Part shown: in pieces, positions 48,678 to 56,801 of the stretch
How the letters are laid out: every line of letters begins with the position of its first letter
Numbering within the stretch: position 1 is the first letter of the stretch
DNA from: Clostridiales bacterium
GTDB taxonomy: Bacteria; Bacillota; Clostridia; Oscillospirales; Oscillospiraceae
Assembly: GCA_019420945.1 (NCBI GenBank)
Contig: JAHZGF010000003.1
Span: 1-64,000 of the forward strand
Length of the DNA: 64,000 nucleotides
Reading direction: 5' to 3'
Translations under genes and position numbers: made by a program
The notes under the pieces: model-generated
What the model saw: only the letters and a program-made list of their open reading frames with translations
Databases searched by the model: none
Told to the model about the DNA's origin: nothing

Positions 48678-49271
48678 TTACAGAACCCCCGCTTTTTTGA
48701 AATGCTTTTGAATCAGTTTCCGTCCGACAAGGCTGCCCAGGAACCCGCAGAGCATGGTAAAAATCAGGATAAAAACTACCCAGCCCGGCGCTGTATAATA
48801 CTGAACGTAAGCGTCGATGTAGCTCTTCTCCATCCCACTGGCAACCGCAAAGCTGTAATAGGTATCCCAAAAAAACCAGATGGGAAGCAGGTTTACTCCG
48901 TTGTATAACAGGCTGGAAACCGTCCAGGAGACAGTCAAACGGTTTGGCGTAATCCCTTTCCACAGGATGAGTTCCGCAAGGATTCCCACCACGATAAACC
49001 ACGGGAGCAAAAACCAGTTGCCCATAATCAGAAAGACAAGGCCCAGCAGCGTCATGTATACCAGCGAAACAAACCGTTTATGGATGCGGTTTACCATCAA
49101 AAAATAAACAGGCCCGCAGACAAGCATGGTGATGCCTACGGAAAGCACCATGCTGACAAAATCGTTTAGCATGCAGATCATGTTGATTCCCAGCTGGATG
49201 ACAATGAGCAGCACAGTCATCAGCACCAGGGTGATAACGTCTTTTACAGACCATTTCTTTGTGTTTTCCAT
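48678..49271 (-). CDS. ECF transporter S component, MptD-like (second set)
   Basis: A 197-aa protein of six hydrophobic helices starting MENTKKWSVKDVITLVLMTV. It belongs to the group named MptD-like, whose substrate is not settled. The last residues (KLIQKHFKKAGVL) closely match the end of the S protein of the first set (54945), so the two are paralogues. AAGGAG lies before the ATG. The S component binds the substrate and gives the transporter its specificity. Confidence 0.82.
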   Translation of the reverse strand: MENTKKWSVKDVITLVLMTVLLIVIQLGINMICMLNDFVSMVLSVGITMLVCGPVYFLMVNRIHKRFVSLVYMTLLGLVFLIMGNWFLLPWFIVVGILAELILWKGITPNRLTVSWTVSSLLYNGVNLLPIWFFWDTYYSFAVASGMEKSYIDAYVQYYTAPGWVVFILIFTMLCGFLGSLVGRKLIQKHFKKAGVL

Positions 49272-49292
49272 TTTGATTCTCCTTTATACTTT

Positions 49293-51044
49293 TCAAAGTT
49301 CTTGAAGTTTCCAACCTAATGCCTGTTCACGCAGTCCGACAAAACGCCGGTACAGGCCATTCTGCGTCATGAGTTCATGATGCGTTCCGCGCTGTACAAT
49401 CCGCCCCCGCTCCAGTACAATAATTTGGTCTGCATGCCGGACCGTGGAAAGCCGGTGGGCAATCATGATAATGGTCTTATCCTTTGTCAACTCGGAGATG
49501 GCAGACTGCAGTTCCCGTTCATTTTCGGGATCTACCGATGCGGTGGCCTCATCTAAAATGATGATAGGCGCGTTCTTTAGGATGGCGCGGGCGATGGAAA
49601 TACGCTGTTTCTCACCGCCAGAGAGGGAAGCGCCTCCTTCTCCCACCGGCGTTTCATAACCGTCTGGCAGCTTGGAGATGAAATCATGGCACTGGGCCTT
49701 TTTTGCCGCTTCCACCACCTGTTCATGAGTTGCTTCCGGGCAACCGAACTTGATGTTGTTTTCCACTGTATCTTCAAAGAGGTATACATTCTGAAAAACA
49801 ATGGAAAAATTTTTTAACAGGCTGTCGCAGGTGTAATCCCGTACATCATGCCCACCTATGCTGATTTTTCCTTCACGCACATCCCAGAAGCGCGCAATAA
49901 GGCTTGCCAGCGTGGTCTTGCCGGAACCGGACGGCCCAACCACGGCGCAGGTCGCCTTCTCTGGAACGGTCATTGTGATGTCATGCAGCACGTCCTCCTG
50001 CCCATAGGCGAACGAGACATTCTGCAGTTCAATATCAAAGCGTTCCGGGGTAAGATCTGAGCCGTGCTCATCCAGCACGGGGGTATCCATAACGGCTTCC
50101 ATTCGGTCAAGGGAAGCGTCGATTACCCTGGCAACCGACGCCATGCTGCCCACCAACTCCACACTAGAATAGATCATAAAACTGGATACCAGCAGGAGCA
50201 GGCATTTGACCGGCGTAATATCTCCGCCCAGAAGCAAGTAAGGCGCGACAACGAGAATGGCGGCTCTGCTCAGCCTGAATACGGTTTGATAAACGCCGGT
50301 CAACGAGGAAAACGTGCTCTCCAAAGCGATATTGGCCTCCGCGCTTTCATGAATCGCCTGATTGACTGCCTTGCCGGAACGTTCCCCCAAGCCGAAAGCT
50401 TTCACAACGCCCATGCCCTGTATGTATTCCAAAAAGCAGGTCACAAGATTTGCCTGTGCCGCCTGCCTCCGGGGGGAAAGGCGTTTGGCGGCTCTTTGGA
50501 TGCCGGCATAAACCAGCATGGACACGGCAAGGCCCGCAAACATCAGCAGACCAATATGCCATTCATAAAACAGTAGCCATACCCCGATCACAATGGCGTG
50601 GATAAATCCGCCGGCCACCCGTTCCAATACGGTGACCGCATTGTTTTCAATGTCTCCAAGGGTGGTAGTTGCGGCGGCAGCGATTTCGCCCAGCCGGTTT
50701 TCGCTGAAATATCCCATGGGGACGCGCTTCATATGTTCGCCAATCTCCAACCGCTTCTGAGAGCACATGGCAAAACTGCCCAGTGTCCGCTTGACACAGG
50801 ACAGGTTGTTAAAGAAAATGCGCCCTGCAATGCTGATGATCATAATACCCAATGAAATCCAAATGACAGATGCCGACATGACACCGCCCTCCGTTGTGGT
50901 AAGAAGACCGGAAAGGACGGTCAGGATCGCCATAATCGGCAGCATCTCAAAGACAGAATCCAGAAGGCTGAACACAAAGGAGGCCAGCAGGTCGTTTCTC
51001 TTGCAGCCGGAAAACTTCAGTAACCGTTTTATCATCTCAATCAT
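49293..51044 (-). CDS. ABC half-transporter B of the ECF operon
   Basis: A 583-aa fused permease-ATPase. Six helices fill residues 15-305; the ATPase has Walker A GPSGSGKTT, signature LSGGEKQR, Walker B IILDEATASVD and H-loop MIAHRLSTV, all intact. It overlaps the preceding half-transporter by 4 bp (ATGA), which fixes the start at 51044. Together the two make a heterodimer of the exporter fold. In the siderophore importers YbtPQ and IrtAB this fold works for uptake, so import of a metal-chelate or peptide is possible, as is export. Confidence 0.88.
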   Translation of the reverse strand: MIEMIKRLLKFSGCKRNDLLASFVFSLLDSVFEMLPIMAILTVLSGLLTTTEGGVMSASVIWISLGIMIISIAGRIFFNNLSCVKRTLGSFAMCSQKRLEIGEHMKRVPMGYFSENRLGEIAAAATTTLGDIENNAVTVLERVAGGFIHAIVIGVWLLFYEWHIGLLMFAGLAVSMLVYAGIQRAAKRLSPRRQAAQANLVTCFLEYIQGMGVVKAFGLGERSGKAVNQAIHESAEANIALESTFSSLTGVYQTVFRLSRAAILVVAPYLLLGGDITPVKCLLLLVSSFMIYSSVELVGSMASVARVIDASLDRMEAVMDTPVLDEHGSDLTPERFDIELQNVSFAYGQEDVLHDITMTVPEKATCAVVGPSGSGKTTLASLIARFWDVREGKISIGGHDVRDYTCDSLLKNFSIVFQNVYLFEDTVENNIKFGCPEATHEQVVEAAKKAQCHDFISKLPDGYETPVGEGGASLSGGEKQRISIARAILKNAPIIILDEATASVDPENERELQSAISELTKDKTIIMIAHRLSTVRHADQIIVLERGRIVQRGTHHELMTQNGLYRRFVGLREQALGWKLQEL

Positions 51045-52792
51045 ACCGCCGCCTCCTTTGTATCCTTCGCGCTGATGTGCGCCTCCCACAATTCCCGATA
51101 GAGCGGGCAGTCTTTCAAAAGCGCATCGTGGGTTCCCTCCGCTTTTATCAACCCATTGTCCATCACCAAGATCTTATCCGCCGCTGTAATGGTGGACAGG
51201 CGGTGCGCGATTACAATCAATGTTTTTCCCCGTACCAATTCATTGATGGAAGCTTGAATGACCGCTTCATTCTCCGGGTCGGTGAAGGCTGTGGCCTCAT
51301 CCAGGATTACCACAGGGCTGTTCTTCAAAATGGCGCGTGCAATCGCAACACGCTGCCGTTCGCCGCCTGACAGGTTGCTTCCGCCTTCCCCCGCCAGGGT
51401 GTCGTAGCCCTGGGGCAGCGCGGAGATAAAATCGTGACAGCTTGCCTGTTTCGCTGCGGCTGTGACCTCCTCGTCTGATGCGCCCGGCCTGCCCATGCGA
51501 ATGTTCTCCTTTACAGAAAGATGGAAGAGAAAATTGTCCTGCGATACATAGGACACAATATCCATCACCTGCTTTAGAGGCAGCCTGCGCACATCTACGC
51601 CTCCGATCTGCACCTCGCCGCTGTCCGCTTCCCAGAAGGAAGCGATCAGGCGCGCTACCGTGGACTTGCCGGAACCGGAGGGTCCCACAATCGCAGTCAT
51701 ACCGCAGGGGGCCGCATCGAAGCTGATCCGGTGCAGCACCTCGGTGTCCCCGTAGCCAAAGGAGACTTCCCGGAAGGAGATATTGCCGTTTTCCAACGGC
51801 GCCGGTTCCAGAGGGCGTTTCATCTCTTTTTCCTCCAACATGCCGGCAATCTCCTGGACAGTGGAATCCACCATCGCAAGACTGTCCGTGTATTGCAGCG
51901 CCTGAATGAGCGGCTTCACAAGCCCTAGTGCAAGAATGATGCAGGCGATAAAAACAGGCGCAGTCAGGCTGCCGCTTTGAAAAAGCCACGTTCCTAAAGG
52001 GAGCACTCCCAAAAGGCAGGAGGGCATGATGGAAATACCCGCCACATAAAACCCATTGGTCTGTTTGAACCATGTAGCTTTGGCCGCTTCATTCTCTTTT
52101 ACAGCGTCGGCGTATTTTCCATAGGAGGAACTGCTCTGGTTGAACGCCTTGATGACTTCGATTCCTCCGATATACTCCACAATCGCCGCATCCATGTTCT
52201 TTCCTGCCGTTAGAACCCGACTGTACCGCTTTTCATAGTCCTTCATCATCCCCATATAGCAGAACAGCCCGATGGGAATGGTGATAAGAGAAATCAGGGC
52301 AAGTCTCCAGTCCAGTACAAACATATACAGGAGCATCAGCGCCGGAATTAAGATATTGGCGGTCAGCTCCGGGATCATGTGCGCCAGCGGAAGCTCCAGT
52401 TTTTCCACGGTATCTACCAGCAACGTCTTAAACTTTCCGGAAGGCGTGTCCAAAATGGTTCCCATCGGCACACGGGAAAGCTTTGCAGTCAGCTCTGTAC
52501 GAATATTCTTCAGGATTGTAAACGCCGAGCGGTGGCTGAGCATGGTGGAGGCTGTGTTCAGCCAGGTGCCGCCCAGATAGCCCAACAGCGCATAGAGCGC
52601 CAGCAGTCCAATCGGCGCCGGTTCGTAGTTTTTTCCAAGAATTCGGATGATGATTTGCGTCACTGCCAGATAGGGGACAACACCGCAGGCAGAACCCAGT
52701 ACGGCCAGCAGCACCGAAGCGGTCAGCCGTCCCCGGCATTGTCCTGCAAAGCGTAAAATCCAGCGGAGCACATTATTTTTCTTCTGTTCCAT
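51041..52792 (-). CDS. ABC half-transporter A of the ECF operon
   Basis: A 583-aa fused permease-ATPase, the same length as its partner. Walker A GPSGSGKST, signature LSGGERQR, Walker B VILDEATAFTD and H-loop VIAHRLSTI are present. The start is ATG 52792 with GGGAG 6 bp upstream, inside the end of the double-ATPase gene (20-bp overlap); TTG 52798 is too close to that site. It stands between two ECF sets, an unusual order that links its job to theirs. Confidence 0.88.
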   Translation of the reverse strand: MEQKKNNVLRWILRFAGQCRGRLTASVLLAVLGSACGVVPYLAVTQIIIRILGKNYEPAPIGLLALYALLGYLGGTWLNTASTMLSHRSAFTILKNIRTELTAKLSRVPMGTILDTPSGKFKTLLVDTVEKLELPLAHMIPELTANILIPALMLLYMFVLDWRLALISLITIPIGLFCYMGMMKDYEKRYSRVLTAGKNMDAAIVEYIGGIEVIKAFNQSSSSYGKYADAVKENEAAKATWFKQTNGFYVAGISIMPSCLLGVLPLGTWLFQSGSLTAPVFIACIILALGLVKPLIQALQYTDSLAMVDSTVQEIAGMLEEKEMKRPLEPAPLENGNISFREVSFGYGDTEVLHRISFDAAPCGMTAIVGPSGSGKSTVARLIASFWEADSGEVQIGGVDVRRLPLKQVMDIVSYVSQDNFLFHLSVKENIRMGRPGASDEEVTAAAKQASCHDFISALPQGYDTLAGEGGSNLSGGERQRVAIARAILKNSPVVILDEATAFTDPENEAVIQASINELVRGKTLIVIAHRLSTITAADKILVMDNGLIKAEGTHDALLKDCPLYRELWEAHISAKDTKEAAV

Positions 52793-54245
52793 AGTCAACT
52801 CCCATCATTTCCTCCAGGCGGCAAAGCGGTGATGCGCCTGGCTGCGTTTCTGTAATTCCTCCGTCCCGCAGCACCAGAACCCGGCTACAGACGGTTTGGA
52901 TAAACTCATAATCGTGCGTGATGATGAGCAGGATTTTCCCGCGTGCCGACAGTTCTCTCGCCAACCGACCAACCTCCAACATACTTTTCAGATCAAGTCC
53001 GCTGGTGGGTTCGTCAAAGATCAACAGGTCTTTTTCACAAACCAGACTGACTGCAACGGCAAGCCGCTGCTTCTGTCCCCCCGACAGGGAAAGAGGATGC
53101 CGATCTTTGTAAGGCGTCAAGTCCAGCCATTCCAGCGCTTGATTGACAGCATTGTTATCCGCCTTTTTCATACCTAGCTGGCATTCTGTCTCTACGTTGT
53201 CGGTAAACAGCTGATGGCCTACGTCCTGCATAACCATATACGACCGCTCTTTTCGCTGCTTCTCCGAAAGCGGGCGTCCGTTTAAAGAGATCGTTCCCGC
53301 ACCGCACTTTTGCAGACCGCAGATGGTGCGGGCCAGTGTTGTCTTGCCGACACCGTTTTGACCGGTAACCGCTATGATTTCACCGCCATAAGCGGTAAAA
53401 TTTACTTCCTTCAATATCTCTTTGCCTCCCAGCTGTACCCTGAGCCCTTTCACTGCCAACGTATTACCGCCCGTCTTTATCCCGGTTCCCAGCTGCATGA
53501 CCTGCGGCAATGTACAGCTGCGGAGCCCCATAGAGGAAACCTCCTGCTCTGTGAGTGCTCGAAATGCAGAAGCAGGCATATCGCGCACTATTCGGCCATC
53601 CTTCATATAAAGCACCCTGTCAGCCACTTCCATCAAATACCATAGCCGGTGTTCCGCAACAATGATCGTCTTACCCTGTGACTTGACCATCCGGAGCAGC
53701 CGTTTCAGTTCCCGGATTCCCTTCAAATCCAGGTTGGAGGACGGTTCATCCAGCACAATAATTTCCGGCTGTGTGGCGTAAACAGATGCAAAGGCAATTT
53801 TTTGTTTTTCGCCGCCGGAAAGCTCAAAGATATTCCGGCGGCGGAGGCTGGACAGGTGTAGTTCGCTGCAGGTTTCTTCCAGCCGCTTCTTTAACTGTTC
53901 CTGCGGAAGCGCACGGTTTTCCAACCCAAAAACAATTTCACTATCCGTGTCCGTATTGAAAAACTGAGTACGCGGGTTTTGGAACACAGATCCCACATGG
54001 TCGGACAGTTCTACAATTTCCGAATTTGGCACTTCCAACCCGCAGACCGATATTATGCCGGTTAGTTCGCCGCTGAAAAAATGAGGAATGAGGCCATTGA
54101 TGAGACGAGTAACTGTCGTTTTCCCGCAGCCGCTTTCCCCGCAGAGGAGGACGCACTGGCCGTCCGGGATTTCCACACTGACATGATGCAATCCGTTCTC
54201 CTCCTGTCCATCGTAGGAGAAAGAAACATCGTTCAGCCTGACCAT
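52773..54245 (-). CDS. ECF transporter double ATPase subunit (first set)
   Basis: A 490-aa chain of two ABC ATPase domains. The first: GESGCGKTT, LSGGEKQK, IIVLDEPSSNLD; the second: GQNGVGKTT, LSGGQKQR, LLIFDEPTSGLD. It parallels the ATPase at 46600 throughout. The ATG at 54245 shares 1 bp with the stop of the T gene (TGATG), which sets the start. It drives the first S/T pair and perhaps serves both. Confidence 0.88.
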   Translation of the reverse strand: MVRLNDVSFSYDGQEENGLHHVSVEIPDGQCVLLCGESGCGKTTVTRLINGLIPHFFSGELTGIISVCGLEVPNSEIVELSDHVGSVFQNPRTQFFNTDTDSEIVFGLENRALPQEQLKKRLEETCSELHLSSLRRRNIFELSGGEKQKIAFASVYATQPEIIVLDEPSSNLDLKGIRELKRLLRMVKSQGKTIIVAEHRLWYLMEVADRVLYMKDGRIVRDMPASAFRALTEQEVSSMGLRSCTLPQVMQLGTGIKTGGNTLAVKGLRVQLGGKEILKEVNFTAYGGEIIAVTGQNGVGKTTLARTICGLQKCGAGTISLNGRPLSEKQRKERSYMVMQDVGHQLFTDNVETECQLGMKKADNNAVNQALEWLDLTPYKDRHPLSLSGGQKQRLAVAVSLVCEKDLLIFDEPTSGLDLKSMLEVGRLARELSARGKILLIITHDYEFIQTVCSRVLVLRDGGITETQPGASPLCRLEEMMGVDYGTEEK

Positions 54246-54943
54246 CAAGCCCACCCCCTAACCGCAGCTAAAACTGCGAATAGAACCATACCGATGTAAC
54301 ATGCCAGGACTACTCCGTCCCATATATGGAAACGCACATTTTCTATACAGGTACGGCGCTGCACATGATCAATTCCTCTTGTGATTGCCGCCTGGGTAAT
54401 TTCATCGGAAATTTTAGAGGCGGAAACCAGCATTGGCACATAGACATATTCCATTGTCCGCATAGGGTGGCGGAGAAAACCGCCTGCTGTAACCGGAATC
54501 CCACGCAGCGCCATAGCGTCCTTAACAGCGTTCCATTCCTCCTTCATGGTAGGAAAATACCGCAGCGTAATGGAAAGCGAAATGGTAAATCCTTTTGGCA
54601 GGAGAAACCGTCCCACCGCCGCCAAAAATTTGCTGACTCGTGTAGTGGAAATCAGAAAACTCCCCAGCATAAAACAGGGAATGAGCTTGCGTATGTAGAC
54701 GGCAAACATATAGACAATCCCTCCGGCACTGACAGGCAGGACAGGAACGAGCCACAATTGAACCGCCAGCAGCACGAGAAAAAGAGCACCATATTTTACA
54801 GCGCTGTGGAATCTTCCCGCGCTGAAAAGAAGCAATAGCGGCAGCCCCACAAAGACGCATTCCACAATTATGCTCCCATTCAGAAAAACAGACACGCTTG
54901 TAATGGCGAGAATTAACAGTTTGGTACGAGGATCCAGTTTCAT
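54245..54943 (-). CDS. ECF transporter T component (first set)
   Basis: A 232-aa membrane protein starting MKLDPRTKLLILAITSVSVF, a typical EcfT beginning, with coupling motifs TLRYFPTMKEEWNAVKDAMA and ITQAAITRGIDHV. The second motif has Thr-Arg-Gly where Ala-Arg-Gly is usual. It begins 1 bp after the stop of the S gene. An in-frame start at 54967 would add eight residues and overlap that gene. Confidence 0.86.
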   Translation of the reverse strand: MKLDPRTKLLILAITSVSVFLNGSIIVECVFVGLPLLLLFSAGRFHSAVKYGALFLVLLAVQLWLVPVLPVSAGGIVYMFAVYIRKLIPCFMLGSFLISTTRVSKFLAAVGRFLLPKGFTISLSITLRYFPTMKEEWNAVKDAMALRGIPVTAGGFLRHPMRTMEYVYVPMLVSASKISDEITQAAITRGIDHVQRRTCIENVRFHIWDGVVLACYIGMVLFAVLAAVRGWA

Positions 54944-54944
54944 T

Positions 54945-55541
54945 TTAAACAATCCCCGCTTTTTCAAAATGCTTTTTCAGCAGCTTTTTGCCGATATATC
55001 CGCCGGCCAAGGCGCAGAGGACCGTGCCCAGCAGCATCAGTGGAATTACCCACCATTGGGCGCCGATGGCATCAATAACGCCTGCAAAAGAGGATATGTC
55101 GCCTTTTTTATTCATAAACTCGGCAAACTGTGCGGGCATGACCGCCATGGGAACATACGCCCCCATCGGAGACAGGGCAAACAGGCAGTAGGCTGCCATA
55201 TTCTTTTTGAAGGATTTGAATTGACCGGACGCGCAGATAAAATCAGCGATTATACCCAACACAATAAAGAAAGCAGACATCATCCAGAACATTCCTGTAA
55301 TTAATAGAAGAATCCCCGCAATGATCCCCAGAATTATGATTGCCCCGCGCTTCGGGATCTTCGCCACATAGAGCATGAACACTGTCCCTGTAAACAAGGC
55401 GACAACCATTGGCATAAAGGGAAAGGTGATTGGCGTCATTTGAGCTAGGCCTCCAACAACAAAGGCAACCGCCGCATAAATCAACGAAAAAATGCCTACG
55501 GAAATAAAGTCTCTGGTCTGTAACTTATTGATCTGCTTCAT
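54945..55541 (-). CDS. ECF transporter S component, MptD-like (first set)
   Basis: A 198-aa protein with six hydrophobic helices (MKQINKLQTRDFISVGIFSL at the start) and the same C-terminal phrase as the other S protein (KHFEKAGIV). AAAGGAG precedes the ATG. It is the first transporter gene after the TetR gene; the gap holds a terminator and a small inverted repeat (GTTAG...CTAAC, 55562-55577), so it may have its own control. Confidence 0.82.
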   Translation of the reverse strand: MKQINKLQTRDFISVGIFSLIYAAVAFVVGGLAQMTPITFPFMPMVVALFTGTVFMLYVAKIPKRGAIIILGIIAGILLLITGMFWMMSAFFIVLGIIADFICASGQFKSFKKNMAAYCLFALSPMGAYVPMAVMPAQFAEFMNKKGDISSFAGVIDAIGAQWWVIPLMLLGTVLCALAGGYIGKKLLKKHFEKAGIV

Positions 55542-55561
55542 GATAAAAGCTCCTTTCGCGA

Positions 55562-55577
55562 GTTAGTCTTTGCTAAC
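55562..55577. promoter_or_regulatory. small inverted repeat before the ECF genes
   Basis: GTTAG (55562-55566) and CTAAC (55573-55577) flank six bases, 21 bp before the first transporter start. It could be an operator; the resemblance to metal-repressor boxes is weak. Confidence 0.3.
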
Positions 55578-55585
55578 CAAAGTGC

Positions 55586-55614
55586 AAAAATTTAAGGTTC
55601 ATTTGAACCTTAAA
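55586..55614 (-). terminator. terminator of the TetR gene
   Basis: TTTAAGGTTCA (55591-55601) pairs with 55604-55614 in an 11-bp stem that includes the gene's stop codon; a T5 tract follows on the minus strand. It may let only part of the transcripts pass into the transporter genes. Confidence 0.65.
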
Positions 55615-56213
55615 AGGCCGTTCCAGCCGTAGTTGAAAAAGGCTGCCAGTTCATTCACATAGTCAATCGCCTGTTCCCGGGTCATGTCATGGGCGACTGT
55701 TTCAAAAACGGCGGTAAAATAGGCGCTTGTGATCATATGGTGAAGGTCCCGGCTGACCGCGCCCTCCAATTTCCCGAGTTGCCGGAGCTGCTCATAGTAA
55801 TCCTCTGTCTGATCGACCTCAAGTTCCACCAGTTCATGAATATAGTTAGCGTACTGGGTTCCTTCGGAACAGCAGATCACCAGCTTGAACGCATCGAAAT
55901 GATCGTAGATGTAATTGATAAAGTAATTCAGGTAACTGGTCGATAAATCACGGCTCTGTTCCGCTTTATCCTCCGGAATCAATTCATAATGCGCTTGTTG
56001 TGCTTGTTTGAATTGAGTGATCAATCCGTCGGCCGCCGGAGAGACCAGAGCGTCAAACAATGCTTCCTTGCTGTTGTAGTACCCATAAAAGGCTCCTTTG
56101 GTAAATCCGGCTTCCTTTACAATGGCTCGCAGGGAAGCGTCTTTAAAGCCCTTCTCTAAAAATTCCCGTTTTCCAACCTCAAGAATGCGCTTTTGCGTAT
56201 CAGTTAGTTCCAC
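55599..56213 (-). CDS. TetR/AcrR family regulator of the ECF operon
   Basis: A 204-aa repressor with the usual N-terminal HTH (GKREFLEKGFKDASLRAIVK, then GFTKGAFYGYYNSKEALFDA) and a C-terminal ligand domain. Its promoter is fully consensus and overlaps a 30-bp perfect palindrome 17 bp before the start codon, which is surely its operator. AAAGGAG lies 5 bp before the ATG. It should silence itself and the eight transporter genes until a ligand is present. Confidence 0.92.
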   Translation of the reverse strand: MELTDTQKRILEVGKREFLEKGFKDASLRAIVKEAGFTKGAFYGYYNSKEALFDALVSPAADGLITQFKQAQQAHYELIPEDKAEQSRDLSTSYLNYFINYIYDHFDAFKLVICCSEGTQYANYIHELVELEVDQTEDYYEQLRQLGKLEGAVSRDLHHMITSAYFTAVFETVAHDMTREQAIDYVNELAAFFNYGWNGLLRFK

Positions 56214-56229
56214 GTTTTACTCTCCTTTT

Positions 56230-56286
56230 ATATACCAGTGGTATATACCACTGGTATATTATAATATAAGCAGTATGGTTTGTCAA
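56230..56286 (-). promoter_or_regulatory. consensus promoter with 30-bp palindromic operator
   Basis: On the minus strand TTGACA (56281-56286) and TATAAT (56258-56263) are 17 bp apart, the ideal sigma-A promoter. A perfect palindrome (56230-56259, arms ATATACCAGTGGTAT) begins at the end of the -10 box and covers the start of transcription. Confidence 0.9.
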
Positions 56287-56331
56287 TAGGTTTTCACAAA
56301 AAATTGATGATTTCCTTCAACCGCTTCCGGA

Positions 56332-56415
56332 TTATATCTCCGTCCCATCCTTAAAGGTCCCCTGGATGTCCTCCTCACTGTATACCGTCACGGAATCTAC
56401 AAGGCTCGACCATAA
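56332..56415 (-). pseudogene. C-terminal remnant of a serine recombinase
   Basis: On the minus strand the frame ending with TAA at 56332-56334 reads LWSSLVDSVTVYSEEDIQ and then GTFKDGTEI, the typical last strand of large serine recombinases; recombinase B here ends with a similar FHFKDGKEI. Upstream the frame is broken. It shows that the ECF block once lay beside a mobile element's integrase. Confidence 0.6.
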
Positions 56416-56566
56416 CCGCCGTCAAATTGCTTTCAGTGTCTTATGGTTTTCTTCGTGCTCTCTGATGATGGTAATCTTTTCTTCGTAACAGAACTGATAT
56501 TTTCCCATTTTCTTTTCAACTCCTTGACTCTTCTACTATACATCAAGGTGTCCATTATTTTTATGT
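56416..56566. other. short intergenic stretch, degraded
   Basis: A 28-codon frame on the minus strand (MGKYQFCYEEKITIIREHEE and on) may be a piece of the same lost element gene. Nothing else is seen. Confidence 0.3.
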
Positions 56567-56788
56567 CTACTTTTTAGGTATCATATCATCGTCTACCGTC
56601 TCCATAATATCATCCAGATGACAGTCCATTGCTTCGCATATTCGCAAAAGCACATCCGTTGTAATATTGTCTCCCTTGCCCAATTTTGCAACAGAAGCGG
56701 AGCTAATCCCAGCCTTTTCTTTTAGGTCGCTCTTTTTCATATTTTTGTCAATAAGCATCTTCCAAAGTTTGTTGTAGCTGATACGCAT
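56567..56788 (-). CDS. XRE-family HTH regulator of the ABC three-gene system
   Basis: A 73-aa Cro/CI-type protein (HTH MKKSDLKEKAGISSASVAKL) that follows the ATPase gene by 13 bp, with AAAGGAG before the ATG. It is homologous along its whole length to the regulator at 37647, yet it is the last gene of its operon, not the first. It may bind the four phased CTATC repeats upstream of the operon. Confidence 0.85.
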   Translation of the reverse strand: MRISYNKLWKMLIDKNMKKSDLKEKAGISSASVAKLGKGDNITTDVLLRICEAMDCHLDDIMETVDDDMIPKK

Positions 56789-56801
56789 GGTTATAACTCC
56801 T

